Assembly (NCBI RefSeq): GCF_024169315.1 | Contig: NZ_JALJWR010000001.1 | Coordinates: forward strand, 1,509,501-1,573,500 | Direction of reading: 5' to 3' | Length of the DNA stretch: 64,000 bases | From: Pseudomonas migulae | GTDB taxonomy: Bacteria > Pseudomonadota > Gammaproteobacteria > Pseudomonadales > Pseudomonadaceae | Shown here: positions 1 through 8,340 of the stretch, one piece after another | How positions within the stretch are numbered: position 1 is the stretch's first letter | Layout: each line of letters opens with the position of its first letter | The notes under the pieces: model-generated | What the model saw: the letters and a program-made list of their open reading frames with translations, nothing else | The model's database searches: none | What the model was told of the DNA's origin: nothing | Translations under genes and position numbers: made by a program

Positions 1-2
1 GA

Positions 3-224
3 CTGCTGTCACCCAAACTGTCATTGATCGGTGGCGCGTTGTCAGCCGGCCTGTTTTTCACGACCCTGAGCTTTATGTTCTCGACACCGGGCGTGATTGA
101 ACCGGGCCTCGGTTTCCCCGCCATTTCGGTTGCGCCGGGCCAGTTTCTCCTGAAAGACATCGGGTTGCTCTTCGCTTCCATTTTCGTGGCCGGCCACTCT
201 TTGACCACGCTGGAAAACCGTTGA
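3..224 (+). CDS. DUF417 (YkgB/RclC-like) inner-membrane protein, C-terminal part
   Basis: Only the last 73 codons are present; the frame is open to the left window edge, so the gene is cut there and no start can be assigned. The residues form a hydrophobic helix, a TTPGV-type loop (here FSTPGVIEPG), a conserved GQFLLKD motif and a last hydrophobic helix, which is the end of the DUF417 family. That family includes E. coli RclC, a membrane protein of the reactive-chlorine resistance operon. The convergent AraC regulator next door fits an rcl-like setting, but the rest of the operon lies outside the window. Confidence 0.75.
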   Translation: MLSPKLSLIGGALSAGLFFTTLSFMFSTPGVIEPGLGFPAISVAPGQFLLKDIGLLFASIFVAGHSLTTLENR

Positions 225-284
225 ACCGATGATTCCTCCCTCGGGATGGCCTGAAGCAATTCGATGTGTTCAGGCCATGCCCCC

Positions 285-1127
285 TCAAGAAAGTTCTGCC
301 CCCTCTCCTGTCACATCTTTCATCCAGTCCCGAGGGCTGTAGCCTGTCTTGCGACGAAATGCGCGAGCAAGTGCCGAAGGACTTTCATAACCGACCTCGG
401 CGGCGATCAACGTGATCGGCCGGCCTTCACGCAAACGCTTCTGCGCCAGGCTGATACGCCAGCTCAACAGATAATCCGCAGGTGTCTGCCCTATAACGAC
501 ACGGAAATGCGCGGCATAGGCCGCACGCGACATGTTCGACTCGCTCGCCAGCTCCGCAACCGACCAGGCTCGTTGAGGTGCGTTGTGCAGTTGTACCAGC
601 GAGCGCGCCAGCCGCGAATCGGCCAGCCCGGCCATCATTCCGGTACGCAGTTGGTTTTGATCGAGCAGGTGTCGAAACAGCAGGATGATCAGTAATTCGA
701 ACAGACGATCCAGCGCTGCTTCCCGGCCACAATGCCCGGCGGCCGCCTCAACGAACATCCATCGCAGCGTATCCGCCAGCAGTGGTAACTCTTCCAGGGA
801 CAACACCAGGCAATCGGGTAACGAAGCCGACAACGGGTTATCGATCCCGCCTTCGAACACCATCGACGCACACAAGAGTTGAGCCCCCTCGGGTTCACCG
901 GCGAGCAGTTGATACCGGCTTGGGCGTGGCAGAAAAATCAGGCTGGGCCGGGTCAACAGCGAATCTTTGCGCTCCCCCCCGCGCAACGTGACGCTACCGG
1001 CTTGCAGCAGATGAAAATGACCACGCTGGTCGGCGCCATCGTACGACGCCATACCGCAAAGCCTGCCGTTATAAAACAGGTGTGCGCGTACGCCGAACTG
1101 CGAGAACAACGTAGACAAGCGATCCAT
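285..1127 (-). CDS. AraC family transcriptional regulator (RclR-like candidate)
   Basis: A 280-residue protein with an N-terminal cupin-type sensor region (about residues 10-170) and a C-terminal double helix-turn-helix AraC domain (about 180-275; WSVAELASESNMSR and IAAEVGYESPSALARAF are the two helix pairs). I start it at ATG 1127 (MDRLS), which aligns with the usual start of this group; an in-frame GTG at 1169 is possible. Cys24 and Cys86 sit where E. coli RclR has its redox-active cysteines, and the neighbour is a DUF417/RclC-like gene, so a hypochlorite or electrophile sensor is a reasonable guess. It faces the DUF417 gene convergently. Confidence 0.8.
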   Translation of the reverse strand: MDRLSTLFSQFGVRAHLFYNGRLCGMASYDGADQRGHFHLLQAGSVTLRGGERKDSLLTRPSLIFLPRPSRYQLLAGEPEGAQLLCASMVFEGGIDNPLSASLPDCLVLSLEELPLLADTLRWMFVEAAAGHCGREAALDRLFELLIILLFRHLLDQNQLRTGMMAGLADSRLARSLVQLHNAPQRAWSVAELASESNMSRAAYAAHFRVVIGQTPADYLLSWRISLAQKRLREGRPITLIAAEVGYESPSALARAFRRKTGYSPRDWMKDVTGEGAELS

Positions 1128-1200
1128 GGGCAAATCTCTTGGCGAGTTACAGACGTTTGATCCTATCACTTACGACTTGCGGCCCGCCTGAACGCGTTTC

Positions 1201-1304
1201 CCTGTGGGAGCTGGCTTGCCAGCGATGGACGTCCAGACACCGCGTTCAATCAGACAGTACGCGTTATCGTTAACGACCATCGCTGGCAAGCCAGCTCCCA
1301 CAGG
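1201..1304. repeat. REPIN: inverted pair of REP sequences
   Basis: The 25-base REP unit with core GTGGGAGCTGGCTTGCCAGC lies at the left end and its reverse complement at the right end, about 50 bases apart, so the whole can fold as a long hairpin. The spacer is nearly the same as in the element at 26838-26941, showing that they are copies of one longer unit. Confidence 0.9.
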
Positions 1305-1567
1305 GGATGCGTATACCCAAAGAGCCAGGCCGGCCGGTAGGCCGCCTCGCGGTGCGGTGGCGGTGGTCGCCCCCTCGAGAGACCGAGTGGAGGTTCTCGG
1401 CATGGATGGCCGATGGCGGCAGGCCCACGGAGCAGGACCATGGCGAGCCTTAGCGAGCCACCGAACGAAAGGGACAAAAGCGCTTGGTTACTTGGCGCTT
1501 TTCCAGGTAACCCGCGGTAAGGGCGGAACCAATAGCCGCCGTTACCGCAAAAACGGATATACCCCCA
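1305..1567. repeat. Long intergenic repeat, copy C
   Basis: This stretch matches 26942-27243 in the same orientation, with scattered changes and a deletion of roughly 50 bases near 1400. It starts next to the REPIN at 1201-1304 and ends at the run CCGTTACCGCAAAAACGGAT. Internally GGTTACTTGGCGCTTTTCCA / GGTAACC makes a small hairpin. No open frame looks like a protein: overlapping short frames are found on both strands. It resembles the class of long dispersed intergenic repeats reported for P. fluorescens genomes. Confidence 0.75.
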
Positions 1568-1604
1568 CCCAACCCCATATCGCCGGGCTTTCTCGGACAC
1601 AACC

Positions 1605-3281
1605 CTAAGTGTGATGAATTTCCCGATCCTTGGTTTCCGGCAGGAAGAATATGCCGAGTATGGCCGTCATCACCGCAATAACGATCGGATACCACAACCC
1701 GTAGTAGATATCCCCCGTAGCCGCGACCATCGCAAAGGCCACCGTCGGCAGGAAGCCGCCGAACCAGCCGTTGCCGATGTGATACGGCAGCGACATCGAG
1801 GTGTAGCGGATGCGCGCCGGGAACAGTTCCACCAGCCACGCAGCGATCGGGCCGTAAACCATGGTCACGTAGATCACCAGGATGGTCAGCAGCAACAACA
1901 CCATCGGGTAATTGGTCTTGGCCGGGTCAGCCTTCTCGGGATAACCGGCATCCTTGAGGGCAGTGCCGAGGGTGGCGACGAAGGCGTCGTTGCGAGCCTT
2001 GAAGTCGGCGGCCGGCATGCCGGTGCCTTCGAAGCTCGGGATCACCTTGTCGCCGATACGAACCTGCGCGACGGTGCCCGGCTCAGCCTTCTCGTTTTTA
2101 TAAGGAATGGCCCGTTTCGCCAGCACCGTCTTGGCAAGGTCGCAGGAACTGGTGAATCTGGCCTTACCCACCGGGTCGAACTGGAACGAGCACTGGTCTG
2201 GATCAGCGACCACCGTCACCGGATTCTTCTCCTGGGCGATGAACACGTCGGGGTTACCGTACTGGGTCAACGCGTGGAAGATCGGAAAGTAGGTCACCGC
2301 CGCCAGTATGCAGCCGGCCATGATGATGCCCTTGCGCCCGATACGGTCGGACAGGCTGCCGAATATGACGAAGAACGGCGTGCCGATCAGCAGCGAGCCG
2401 GCGATCAGCAAGTTGGCGGTCTGCGCGTCGATCTTCAACGTCTGCAGCAGGAAGAACAGCGCATAGAACTGCCCGGTGTACCAGACGACAGCCTGGCCAG
2501 CAGTACCTCCGAGCAAAGCCATGATCACGATTTTCAGGTTGTCCCAGCGGGCAAAGGATTCGGTCAGCGGCGCCTTGGACGCCTTGCCCTCGGCCTTCAT
2601 CTTCAGGAACACCGGCGACTCACTGAGTTGCAGACGGATGTACACCGAGATGATAAGCAGCAGGATCGACAGCAGGAACGGTATCCGCCAGCCCCAGGCC
2701 TCGAAGGCTTCGGTGCCGAGGATCGTGCGACAGGCGAGGATCACCAGCAGCGACAGGAACAGACCGAGGGTCGCGGTGGTTTGAATCCACGAGGTGAAAT
2801 AACCGCGCCGGCCCTTCGGCGCATGCTCGGCCACGTAGGTCGCCGCCCCGCCGTATTCACCGCCCAGGGCCAGGCCTTGCAGCAGGCGCAGGGTGATCAG
2901 GATGATCGGCGCCGCCACACCGATGGTCGCGTAGCCGGGCAGAAAACCGACGATGGCGGTGGAGATACCCATGATGACGATAGTGATCAGGAAGGTGTGC
3001 TTGCGCCCGATCATGTCGCCCAGTCGGCCGAACACAATCGCGCCGAAGGGCCGCACGGCAAACCCCGCCGCGAACGCGAGCAGCGCGAAGATGAAGGACG
3101 TGGTTTCGTTGACGCCGGCGAAAAAGTGTTTGGCGATGATCGCGGCGAGAGAGCCGTATAGATAGAAGTCGTACCATTCGAATACGGTGCCCAAGGACGA
3201 GGCGAAGATGACCTTGCGCTCCTCCTTGGTGACCCCGTGGTTGGGCACGTTGCCCGTGGTGGTGTTGTCGATTGCGGCCAT
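1605..3281 (-). CDS. MFS transporter of the MHS (metabolite:H+ symporter) type with a long periplasmic loop
   Basis: A 558-residue proton symporter. The early motif VFEWYDFYLYG, RPFGAIVFGRLGDMIGRK (loop 2-3) and the repeat SDRIGRK near residue 311 are hallmarks of the MHS subfamily (KgtP, ProP, ShiA), which imports organic acids and betaines. Unlike those 430-500 residue proteins, residues 340-458 form a hydrophilic insertion with two cysteines (C364, C380) that may pair, between two late membrane helices. Start is ATG 3281 with a GGAG site seven bases upstream; an upstream in-frame codon at 3320 would add only a basic tail. Substrate cannot be read from sequence. Confidence 0.85.
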   Translation of the reverse strand: MAAIDNTTTGNVPNHGVTKEERKVIFASSLGTVFEWYDFYLYGSLAAIIAKHFFAGVNETTSFIFALLAFAAGFAVRPFGAIVFGRLGDMIGRKHTFLITIVIMGISTAIVGFLPGYATIGVAAPIILITLRLLQGLALGGEYGGAATYVAEHAPKGRRGYFTSWIQTTATLGLFLSLLVILACRTILGTEAFEAWGWRIPFLLSILLLIISVYIRLQLSESPVFLKMKAEGKASKAPLTESFARWDNLKIVIMALLGGTAGQAVVWYTGQFYALFFLLQTLKIDAQTANLLIAGSLLIGTPFFVIFGSLSDRIGRKGIIMAGCILAAVTYFPIFHALTQYGNPDVFIAQEKNPVTVVADPDQCSFQFDPVGKARFTSSCDLAKTVLAKRAIPYKNEKAEPGTVAQVRIGDKVIPSFEGTGMPAADFKARNDAFVATLGTALKDAGYPEKADPAKTNYPMVLLLLTILVIYVTMVYGPIAAWLVELFPARIRYTSMSLPYHIGNGWFGGFLPTVAFAMVAATGDIYYGLWYPIVIAVMTAILGIFFLPETKDREIHHT

Positions 3282-3704
3282 GAGTCTTCTCCGTCTTGCT
3301 CTTGTTGTAGGCCGGAGCACCTCACTGACACTGCCGCACCCAGGCCCTGGGCTGAAGTCATCGGACTACGGATTTCATGAAGCCTGGCAACAGGCTGACC
3401 GCCTCACATCGCTGCAAGGTTTCCTGAAGCATAATCACCTTCGCGCAGATATCCACTCGCCACCCTGCTTTGACCTCGACAGACACGCAGCAACGATTGC
3501 CCGGTGCCTGCAAACGGGCGCCCCCGCCGCTCGTTCCGCAAGGTTTCACCCCCGACAGCAGCGTGCCCCGACACCGCAAAAACAGGGAGTCCGAGAACCA
3601 TTGCCAACGTCGATAGTCACCATCAACTCAATGAAGTTCTCTTAAAAAATCCGCGGCGTAACATCAGCCCCATACCAAACAACTACACCCCGGAGCACAC
3701 CATC
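3282..3704. other. Intergenic region upstream of the first tandem-repeat protein
   Basis: A 423-base divergent gap between the MFS gene and the repeat-protein gene. The short frames in it have no recognisable protein character. It should hold both promoters; I could not pick a convincing -35/-10 pair. Confidence 0.5.
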
Positions 3705-4106
3705 ATGAAACGCCAACTCTTCCTCAGCATCGCTTTCTCGGTTTTTGCAGTTAACGCTTTCGCCGCTTCTTCTGCTCACCCGGTTGTCGCTGAAGGCGGC
3801 TCGGATCGTCTGATTGAAAGTCGTGTGGCTGAGGGTGGTTCGGATCGTCTAATCGAGAATCGTGTGGCTGAAGGTGGTTCGGATCGTTTGATCGAGAATC
3901 GTGTGGCTGAAGGTGGTTCGGATCGTTTGATCGAAAACCGCGTCGCTGAAGGTGGTTCTGACCGTCTGATCGAAAACCGCGTCGCTGAAGGTGGTTCCGA
4001 TCGTCTGATCGAAAACCGCGTCGCTGAAGGTGGCTCTGACCGTCTGATCGAAAACCGCGTCGCTGAAGGTGGTTCCGACCGCCTGATCGAAAGCCGCGCT
4101 GTATGA
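3705..4106 (+). CDS. Secreted tandem-repeat protein, eight 13-residue repeats (VAEGGSDRLIENR)
   Basis: A 133-residue precursor with a clear signal peptide (MKRQ..., hydrophobic core, cleavage likely after NAFA, about residue 20). From residue 28 (base 3786) to 4097 it consists of exactly eight tandem 39-base units encoding VAEGGSDRLIENR; the first and last units read IESR. After the last unit only Ala-Val and the stop follow. The copies differ mainly at third codon positions. The repeat is charged and periodic, with no known catalytic motif. Similar small Pseudomonas proteins are sometimes labelled 'phage infection protein', a name I cannot verify. Start is ATG 3705 with CGGAG upstream; the longer upstream frame would bury the signal peptide. 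A related protein lies at 30555-31328. Confidence 0.85.
   Translation: MKRQLFLSIAFSVFAVNAFAASSAHPVVAEGGSDRLIESRVAEGGSDRLIENRVAEGGSDRLIENRVAEGGSDRLIENRVAEGGSDRLIENRVAEGGSDRLIENRVAEGGSDRLIENRVAEGGSDRLIESRAV
3786..4097 (+). repeat. Eight 39-bp coding tandem repeats
   Basis: In-frame direct repeats, each beginning GT(C/G)GCTGAAGG or GTGGCTGAGGG and encoding 13 residues. There are no spacers between units, so this is not a CRISPR array. Neighbouring units 3-8 are closest to each other, as expected of unequal crossing-over or slippage. Confidence 0.95.
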
Positions 4107-4133
4107 ATGAATAGCCTTACCGCGGTACTCAAC

Positions 4134-4164
4134 AAAAAGCCCGGCCTGACCCGCCGGGCTTTTT
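4134..4164 (+). terminator. Rho-independent terminator
   Basis: Stem AAAAAGCCCGGC / GCCGGGCTTTTT with a seven-base loop, ending in a T run, 28 bases after the repeat-protein stop codon. Confidence 0.9.
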
Positions 4165-4256
4165 CGTGGACAAATTAATCAGTCCCCACTTAATGTCGCT
4201 GTCTCACCTGTGATACATAGCCTGATTGCGAGTCCCGTACCCAATGAGGTTTGCCC

Positions 4257-4826
4257 ATGTTGTGTTCCCCACGCCTGCCGCTGCTGCTGACCTGCGCCCT
4301 GTCCGGTTTACTCGCTTGCGGCGCACAAGCCGGCACGCCTTCCCCGGCGCCCGCCAGTCTGCAACCGCTGCTGGTGACGATGAACGAACGCCTGAACATC
4401 GCTGATCTGGTGGCGCTGACCAAATGGGACAGCCACAAACCGATCCAGGACAGCGTCCGGGAAGCGCAAGTCATCGCCAACGCCCGGAAGCAGGCCGTTA
4501 CCCGCAAACTCGACCCGGACGAGGTCGCCGAGTTGATCGCCGCACAGATCGAAGCCAACAAGCTGGTGCAATACGGGCTGCTCGCGCAATGGCAAGCGGC
4601 GGGCAAGGCGCCTGACATGCCACGGCCGGATCTTGCCAATCAAATCCGGCCACGGCTGGACGAGCTGCAAAATCGCCTGTTGCAGCACTACGCCGATTTC
4701 ACGCCTTATCGCAAAGACCCGAACTGTGCCCAGTGGCTGGCCGCAGAGCGATCCGCGCTGATCAAGGATGCCCTGCATGGCCAGGCACTGATCCGCGCCA
4801 CCGGTGAGTTGTGTGTAACGGACTGA
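4257..4826 (+). CDS. Periplasmic chorismate mutase (AroQ gamma type)
   Basis: Converts chorismate to prephenate, on the way to Phe and Tyr. The 189-residue precursor has an export signal (hydrophobic stretch about residues 5-24 ending near ACGAQA) and an all-helical AroQ domain. Family motifs visible are MNERLNIADLVALTKW, PIQDSVREAQVIANAR, and AQIEANKLVQYGLLAQW, which supply the active-site Arg, Lys, Glu and Gln residues; two cysteines near the C-terminal half fit the disulfide of exported AroQ. Start ATG 4257 is seven bases from GAGG; the TTG at 4251 is too close. Exported forms occur in several Pseudomonas; their physiological purpose is unsettled. Confidence 0.92.
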   Translation: MLCSPRLPLLLTCALSGLLACGAQAGTPSPAPASLQPLLVTMNERLNIADLVALTKWDSHKPIQDSVREAQVIANARKQAVTRKLDPDEVAELIAAQIEANKLVQYGLLAQWQAAGKAPDMPRPDLANQIRPRLDELQNRLLQHYADFTPYRKDPNCAQWLAAERSALIKDALHGQALIRATGELCVTD

Positions 4827-4830
4827 TCGG

Positions 4831-5220
4831 TTACTGCGCCTGAAACGTCTGCAAGTACGCCAGCACATCCTCGATCTTCTCCGGATCGCTGAGCCCCCAG
4901 AAAATCATACGGGTGCCCGGCACCACTTTCTTCGGCGCTTCGAGGTAAGCCGTCAGTGTCTCGCGCGTCCAGACAATGCCGGCGGATTTCATCGCGTCGG
5001 AGTACTGGTAGTCCGCCACGCTTCCCGAAGGACGGCCGAAAATGCCATTGAGTTGCGGGCCGAAACCGCCCCGCGCCGACTCGCCCACTTGATGGCAGCC
5101 GCCGCAGATCCGCGTGAACAGTTTCGCCCCGGCTTCAACATCCCCCGCCGCTGCCACCGGTGTGCAAAATGCCCCTGCCGTCAGTGCAAGGACGAAGGTG
5201 AGGGCTACAGCTTTCATCAT
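4831..5220 (-). CDS. Exported class I cytochrome c
   Basis: A 129-residue precursor with a signal peptide (about residues 1-25) and one haem-attachment motif CGGCH at residues 39-43. The probable axial methionine is in GTRMIFWG near residue 106, with the usual terminal helix EKIEDVLAYLQTF after it. This size and layout match small soluble mitochondrial-like cytochrome c proteins that shuttle electrons in the periplasm. I start at ATG 5220 with GGAAC upstream; a second ATG follows directly. It converges on the chorismate mutase gene with a four-base gap, and its redox partner is not evident. Confidence 0.9.
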   Translation of the reverse strand: MMKAVALTFVLALTAGAFCTPVAAAGDVEAGAKLFTRICGGCHQVGESARGGFGPQLNGIFGRPSGSVADYQYSDAMKSAGIVWTRETLTAYLEAPKKVVPGTRMIFWGLSDPEKIEDVLAYLQTFQAQ

Positions 5221-5564
5221 GTTCGGTTCCAGTGAGGTCAATCGGCGCACCCGGCGCATTTTCGCGCCTACCTTACCCGATAACAGCCGCCCGCCGTGCG
5301 CCGGTCACTCAAGCTTCCTGCTGAACACGGTCGAGACGGTTCCTGAGGTGTGCCGGATCTTTTGCGCCACCGAAGCTGTTGCGCCAGATTGGCTACACGC
5401 TGTGAATCCAGCGGCTTATAAGGACTTGCAGTTTTCAACAGTAGGCTAAGCTTGGATCAGCTCATTGCTCACGATGCTCGATTCTGCAGGGTTTAGGTTG
5501 TTCTGGAGAGCGTCTGCAACAGCTATCTCAGACAGGCCCAACCCTTTCACGCAGGATTGACGTG
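5221..5564. other. Intergenic region upstream of the ligase-dehydrogenase-permease operon
   Basis: A 344-base divergent gap. It carries no open frame of note and no tRNA-like sequence. A TTGGAT...ATTGC pair near 5450-5475 resembles a sigma-54 promoter but its spacing is one base too long. Nothing else is supported. Confidence 0.4.
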
Positions 5565-6938
5565 ATGACCGAGCCCCTCCTCAGTTTTGATGCGCTCAAG
5601 CGCGCTGCTGCCGCTGGTGAAATCGACACCGTATTGGTCTGCATGGTCGACATGCAGGGACGCCTCGTCGGCAAGCGATTCCAGGTCGAGTTTTTCATCG
5701 ACAGTGGCCACGAAGAAACCCACTGCTGCAATTACCTGCTGGCTGACGACATCGACATGGAACCGGTGCCGGGTTATGCCGCGGCCAGTTGGAGCAAGGG
5801 CTATGGCGACTTCGTCCTCAAACCCGACATGTCCACGCTGCGGCGCGTGCCCTGGCTCGAATGCACGGCGCTGGTGCTGTGCGACGTGCTCGATCATCAC
5901 CATCGAAAAGACTTGCCGCACAGCCCGCGGGCGATTCTGAAAAGACAGGTCGAACGCCTGCGCGAGCGTGGCTACACCGGCATGTTCGCCTCGGAACTCG
6001 AGTTCTATCTGTTCGATGAGAGCTACGAGGCGATCCACCAGCGCAACTATCACCAACCGAAAACCGCCGGCCATTACATCGAGGATTACAACATCCTGCA
6101 GACCACCCGCGAAGAGCCGGTGCTGCGGGCGATCCGCAAGCACCTGCAGGCGTCGGGCATTCCCGTGGAAAACTCCAAGGGTGAATGGGGCCCCGGCCAG
6201 GAAGAAATCAACATTCGTTACGCCGATGCCATGACCATGGCCGACCACCACGTCATTATCAAGCACGCCTGCAAAGAGATCGCGCAGTTGCAAGGCAAGG
6301 CGATCACGTTCATGGCCAAGTGGCGCTATGACGCCGCCGGTTCCAGCAGCCATATCCATAATTCGCTGTGGGACAAGAACGCGAAGAAGCCGTTGTTCTT
6401 CGACGCGAAAGCCGAGTTCGGCATGTCGAAACTGATGCGCGCCTGGGTCGCCGGGCAGCTCAAGTACGCCAACGACATCACCTGTTTTCTCGCGCCGTAC
6501 ATCAATTCATACAAGCGCTTCCAGGCCGGCACCTTCGCGCCGACGCGGGCGGTGTGGAGCCGGGACAATCGCACCGCAGGCTTCCGTTTGTGCGCCGAAG
6601 GCAGCAAATCCATCCGCATCGAATGCCGCATCGGCGGCGCGGATCTCAACCCCTATCTGGCCTTCGCTGCGCTGATCGCGGCGGGCCTGGCCGGTGTCGA
6701 CGAGAAGCTCGAGCTCGCAGCGCCGTTCGAGGGCGATGCCTACGTCGATGAACATCTGCCGGAAGTGTCGAAAACCCTGCGCGACGCCTGCTCTGCACTC
6801 AAGGGCTCGAGCATGTTGCGCGAGGCCTTCGGCGATGAAGTGGTCGATCACTACGTGCACACCGCCGAGTGGGAGCAGAAAGAGTACGACCGGCGAATCA
6901 CCGACTGGGAATTGCAGCGCGGCTTCGAGCGCTATTGA
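5565..6938 (+). CDS. Glutamine synthetase-like gamma-glutamyl-amine ligase
   Basis: A 457-residue GS-fold protein that would join the gamma-carboxyl of glutamate to an amine with ATP. The beta-grasp N-terminal part has the metal-site region VDMQGRLVGKR; the C-terminal catalytic part has the signature AGSSSHIHNS near residue 260, RIECRIGGADLNPYLAFA near 350-365 and the helical end. It is closer in style to PuuA/IpuC/GlnA4-type amine ligases than to biosynthetic GlnA, lacking the adenylylation tyrosine context. It heads an operon with an aldehyde dehydrogenase (7-base gap), an iron alcohol dehydrogenase and an APC permease, which argues for amine or amino-alcohol catabolism. Start ATG 5565 has CAGGA upstream; GTG 5562 is also possible. 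Confidence 0.85.
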   Translation: MTEPLLSFDALKRAAAAGEIDTVLVCMVDMQGRLVGKRFQVEFFIDSGHEETHCCNYLLADDIDMEPVPGYAAASWSKGYGDFVLKPDMSTLRRVPWLECTALVLCDVLDHHHRKDLPHSPRAILKRQVERLRERGYTGMFASELEFYLFDESYEAIHQRNYHQPKTAGHYIEDYNILQTTREEPVLRAIRKHLQASGIPVENSKGEWGPGQEEINIRYADAMTMADHHVIIKHACKEIAQLQGKAITFMAKWRYDAAGSSSHIHNSLWDKNAKKPLFFDAKAEFGMSKLMRAWVAGQLKYANDITCFLAPYINSYKRFQAGTFAPTRAVWSRDNRTAGFRLCAEGSKSIRIECRIGGADLNPYLAFAALIAAGLAGVDEKLELAAPFEGDAYVDEHLPEVSKTLRDACSALKGSSMLREAFGDEVVDHYVHTAEWEQKEYDRRITDWELQRGFERY

Positions 6939-6945
6939 GAACATC

Positions 6946-8337
6946 ATGACGGCCAAGGTTCAGCTTGTTTCACCGGTCGATGGCCGGGTCTATGCCGAGC
7001 GCGATTGTGCCTCTGCGGTGCAGGTCGAGCAGGCCCTGTCGGCGGCCGCCACCGCCCAGGTTTCATGGCAGCGCCGACCACTGAACGAACGTGCGGCGTT
7101 GTGCAACGCCGTTGTGGACGCGATGCTGTCGATGCAGGCGGACATCGTGCCGGAACTGGCCTGGCAGATGGGCCGACCGGTGCGCTACGGCGCCGGTGAG
7201 TTGCGCGGTTTTGCAGAGCGTGCCCGTCACATGATCGCTATCGCACCGGATGCGTTGGCAGCGGTGGAGCCCGCGCCTGTAGAGGGTTTTCGGCGGTGCA
7301 TCAAACGCGAACCGCTGGGCACGGTGCTGGTGGTCGCACCGTGGAATTATCCGTACCTGACGGCGGTGAATACGATCATCCCGGCGCTGATGGCCGGCAA
7401 TAGCGTGATCCTCAAACACGCCACGCAAACGCTGCTGGTCGGCGAACGTTTCGCCGAAGCCATGCGCCGCGCCAAGTTGCCTGAGGGCCTGTTCCATAAC
7501 TTGCTGCTCGACCACCAGCAGACGTCCGCGATCATCGCTTCGGGCCGGGTGCAGCAGGTCAACTTCACCGGTTCGGTCGAGGCCGGCAAAGCCATGGAAG
7601 CCGCGGCCACGGGGCGTTTCATCGGCGTGGGACTGGAACTCGGCGGCAAGGACCCGGCCTACGTCCGCGCCGATGCCGACCTTGAGCACGCGGTGGAGAA
7701 TCTGGTGGATGGCAGCTTCTTCAATTCCGGGCAAAGCTGCTGCGCCATCGAACGCATCTATGTCGATCAGACAATCTACCCGGCATTTGTCGAGCGCTTC
7801 ATCGCGCTGACTGGCCACTATGTGTTGGGCAATCCGTTGGACGAAGCCACGACGCTGGGTCCGATGGTGACACCGAGCGCCGCTGATTTTGTTCGCGGAC
7901 AGATTGCCGAAGCACTCACCCAAGGCGCCAAGGCGCTGATCGATCCAAAGGCGTTCCCCGCCGACGCGCCGGGCAGTGCCTACCTGGCGCCGCAGGTGTT
8001 GGTCGACGTCACTCATCAAATGTCAGTCATGCGCGACGAAAGCTTTGGCCCGGTGGTCGGCATCATGCCGGTGGCTGGTGACGACGAAGCCATCGCCCTG
8101 ATGAACGATAGCGCGTTCGGCCTCAGCGCCTCCCTGTGGACGCGGGATCTCGCCGCCGCCGAACGCCTCGGCAACGAGCTCGCCACCGGCACCGTATTCA
8201 TGAACCGTTGCGATTACCTGGACCCGGCGCTGGCCTGGACCGGGGTCAAGAACAGCGGACGCGGCGTCACCCTCTCGCGCCTGGGTTACGAGCACCTGAC
8301 CCGCGCCAAATCCTTTCATCTGCGCCACGAGGTGTAG
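6946..8337 (+). CDS. NAD(P)-dependent aldehyde dehydrogenase
   Basis: 463 residues of the ALDH superfamily. The catalytic cysteine is Cys265 in NSGQSCC and the general base is Glu231 in LELGGK; the cofactor-site motif PWNYP lies near residue 130 and NFTGS near 205. The start is ATG 6946, eight bases after the ligase stop, where the preceding long frame has no ALDH-like sequence. Reaction inferred from context: oxidation of a gamma-glutamylated (or free) aldehyde to its acid, after the alcohol dehydrogenase encoded next. Confidence 0.93.
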   Translation: MTAKVQLVSPVDGRVYAERDCASAVQVEQALSAAATAQVSWQRRPLNERAALCNAVVDAMLSMQADIVPELAWQMGRPVRYGAGELRGFAERARHMIAIAPDALAAVEPAPVEGFRRCIKREPLGTVLVVAPWNYPYLTAVNTIIPALMAGNSVILKHATQTLLVGERFAEAMRRAKLPEGLFHNLLLDHQQTSAIIASGRVQQVNFTGSVEAGKAMEAAATGRFIGVGLELGGKDPAYVRADADLEHAVENLVDGSFFNSGQSCCAIERIYVDQTIYPAFVERFIALTGHYVLGNPLDEATTLGPMVTPSAADFVRGQIAEALTQGAKALIDPKAFPADAPGSAYLAPQVLVDVTHQMSVMRDESFGPVVGIMPVAGDDEAIALMNDSAFGLSASLWTRDLAAAERLGNELATGTVFMNRCDYLDPALAWTGVKNSGRGVTLSRLGYEHLTRAKSFHLRHEV

Positions 8338-8340
8338 GTC

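Noticed and set aside
3786..4097. CRISPR array
   Set aside because: Units are adjacent with no unique spacers, are in frame, and no cas gene is near. The same holds for 30651-31235.
3705..4106. RTX calcium-binding toxin repeats (GGSDRL)
   Set aside because: RTX needs GGxGxDxUx nonapeptides; the period here is 13 and the second glycine is missing.
5448..5478. Sigma-54 promoter for the ligase operon
   Set aside because: The TTGGAT and ATTGC elements have 11 instead of 10 bases between GG and GC.
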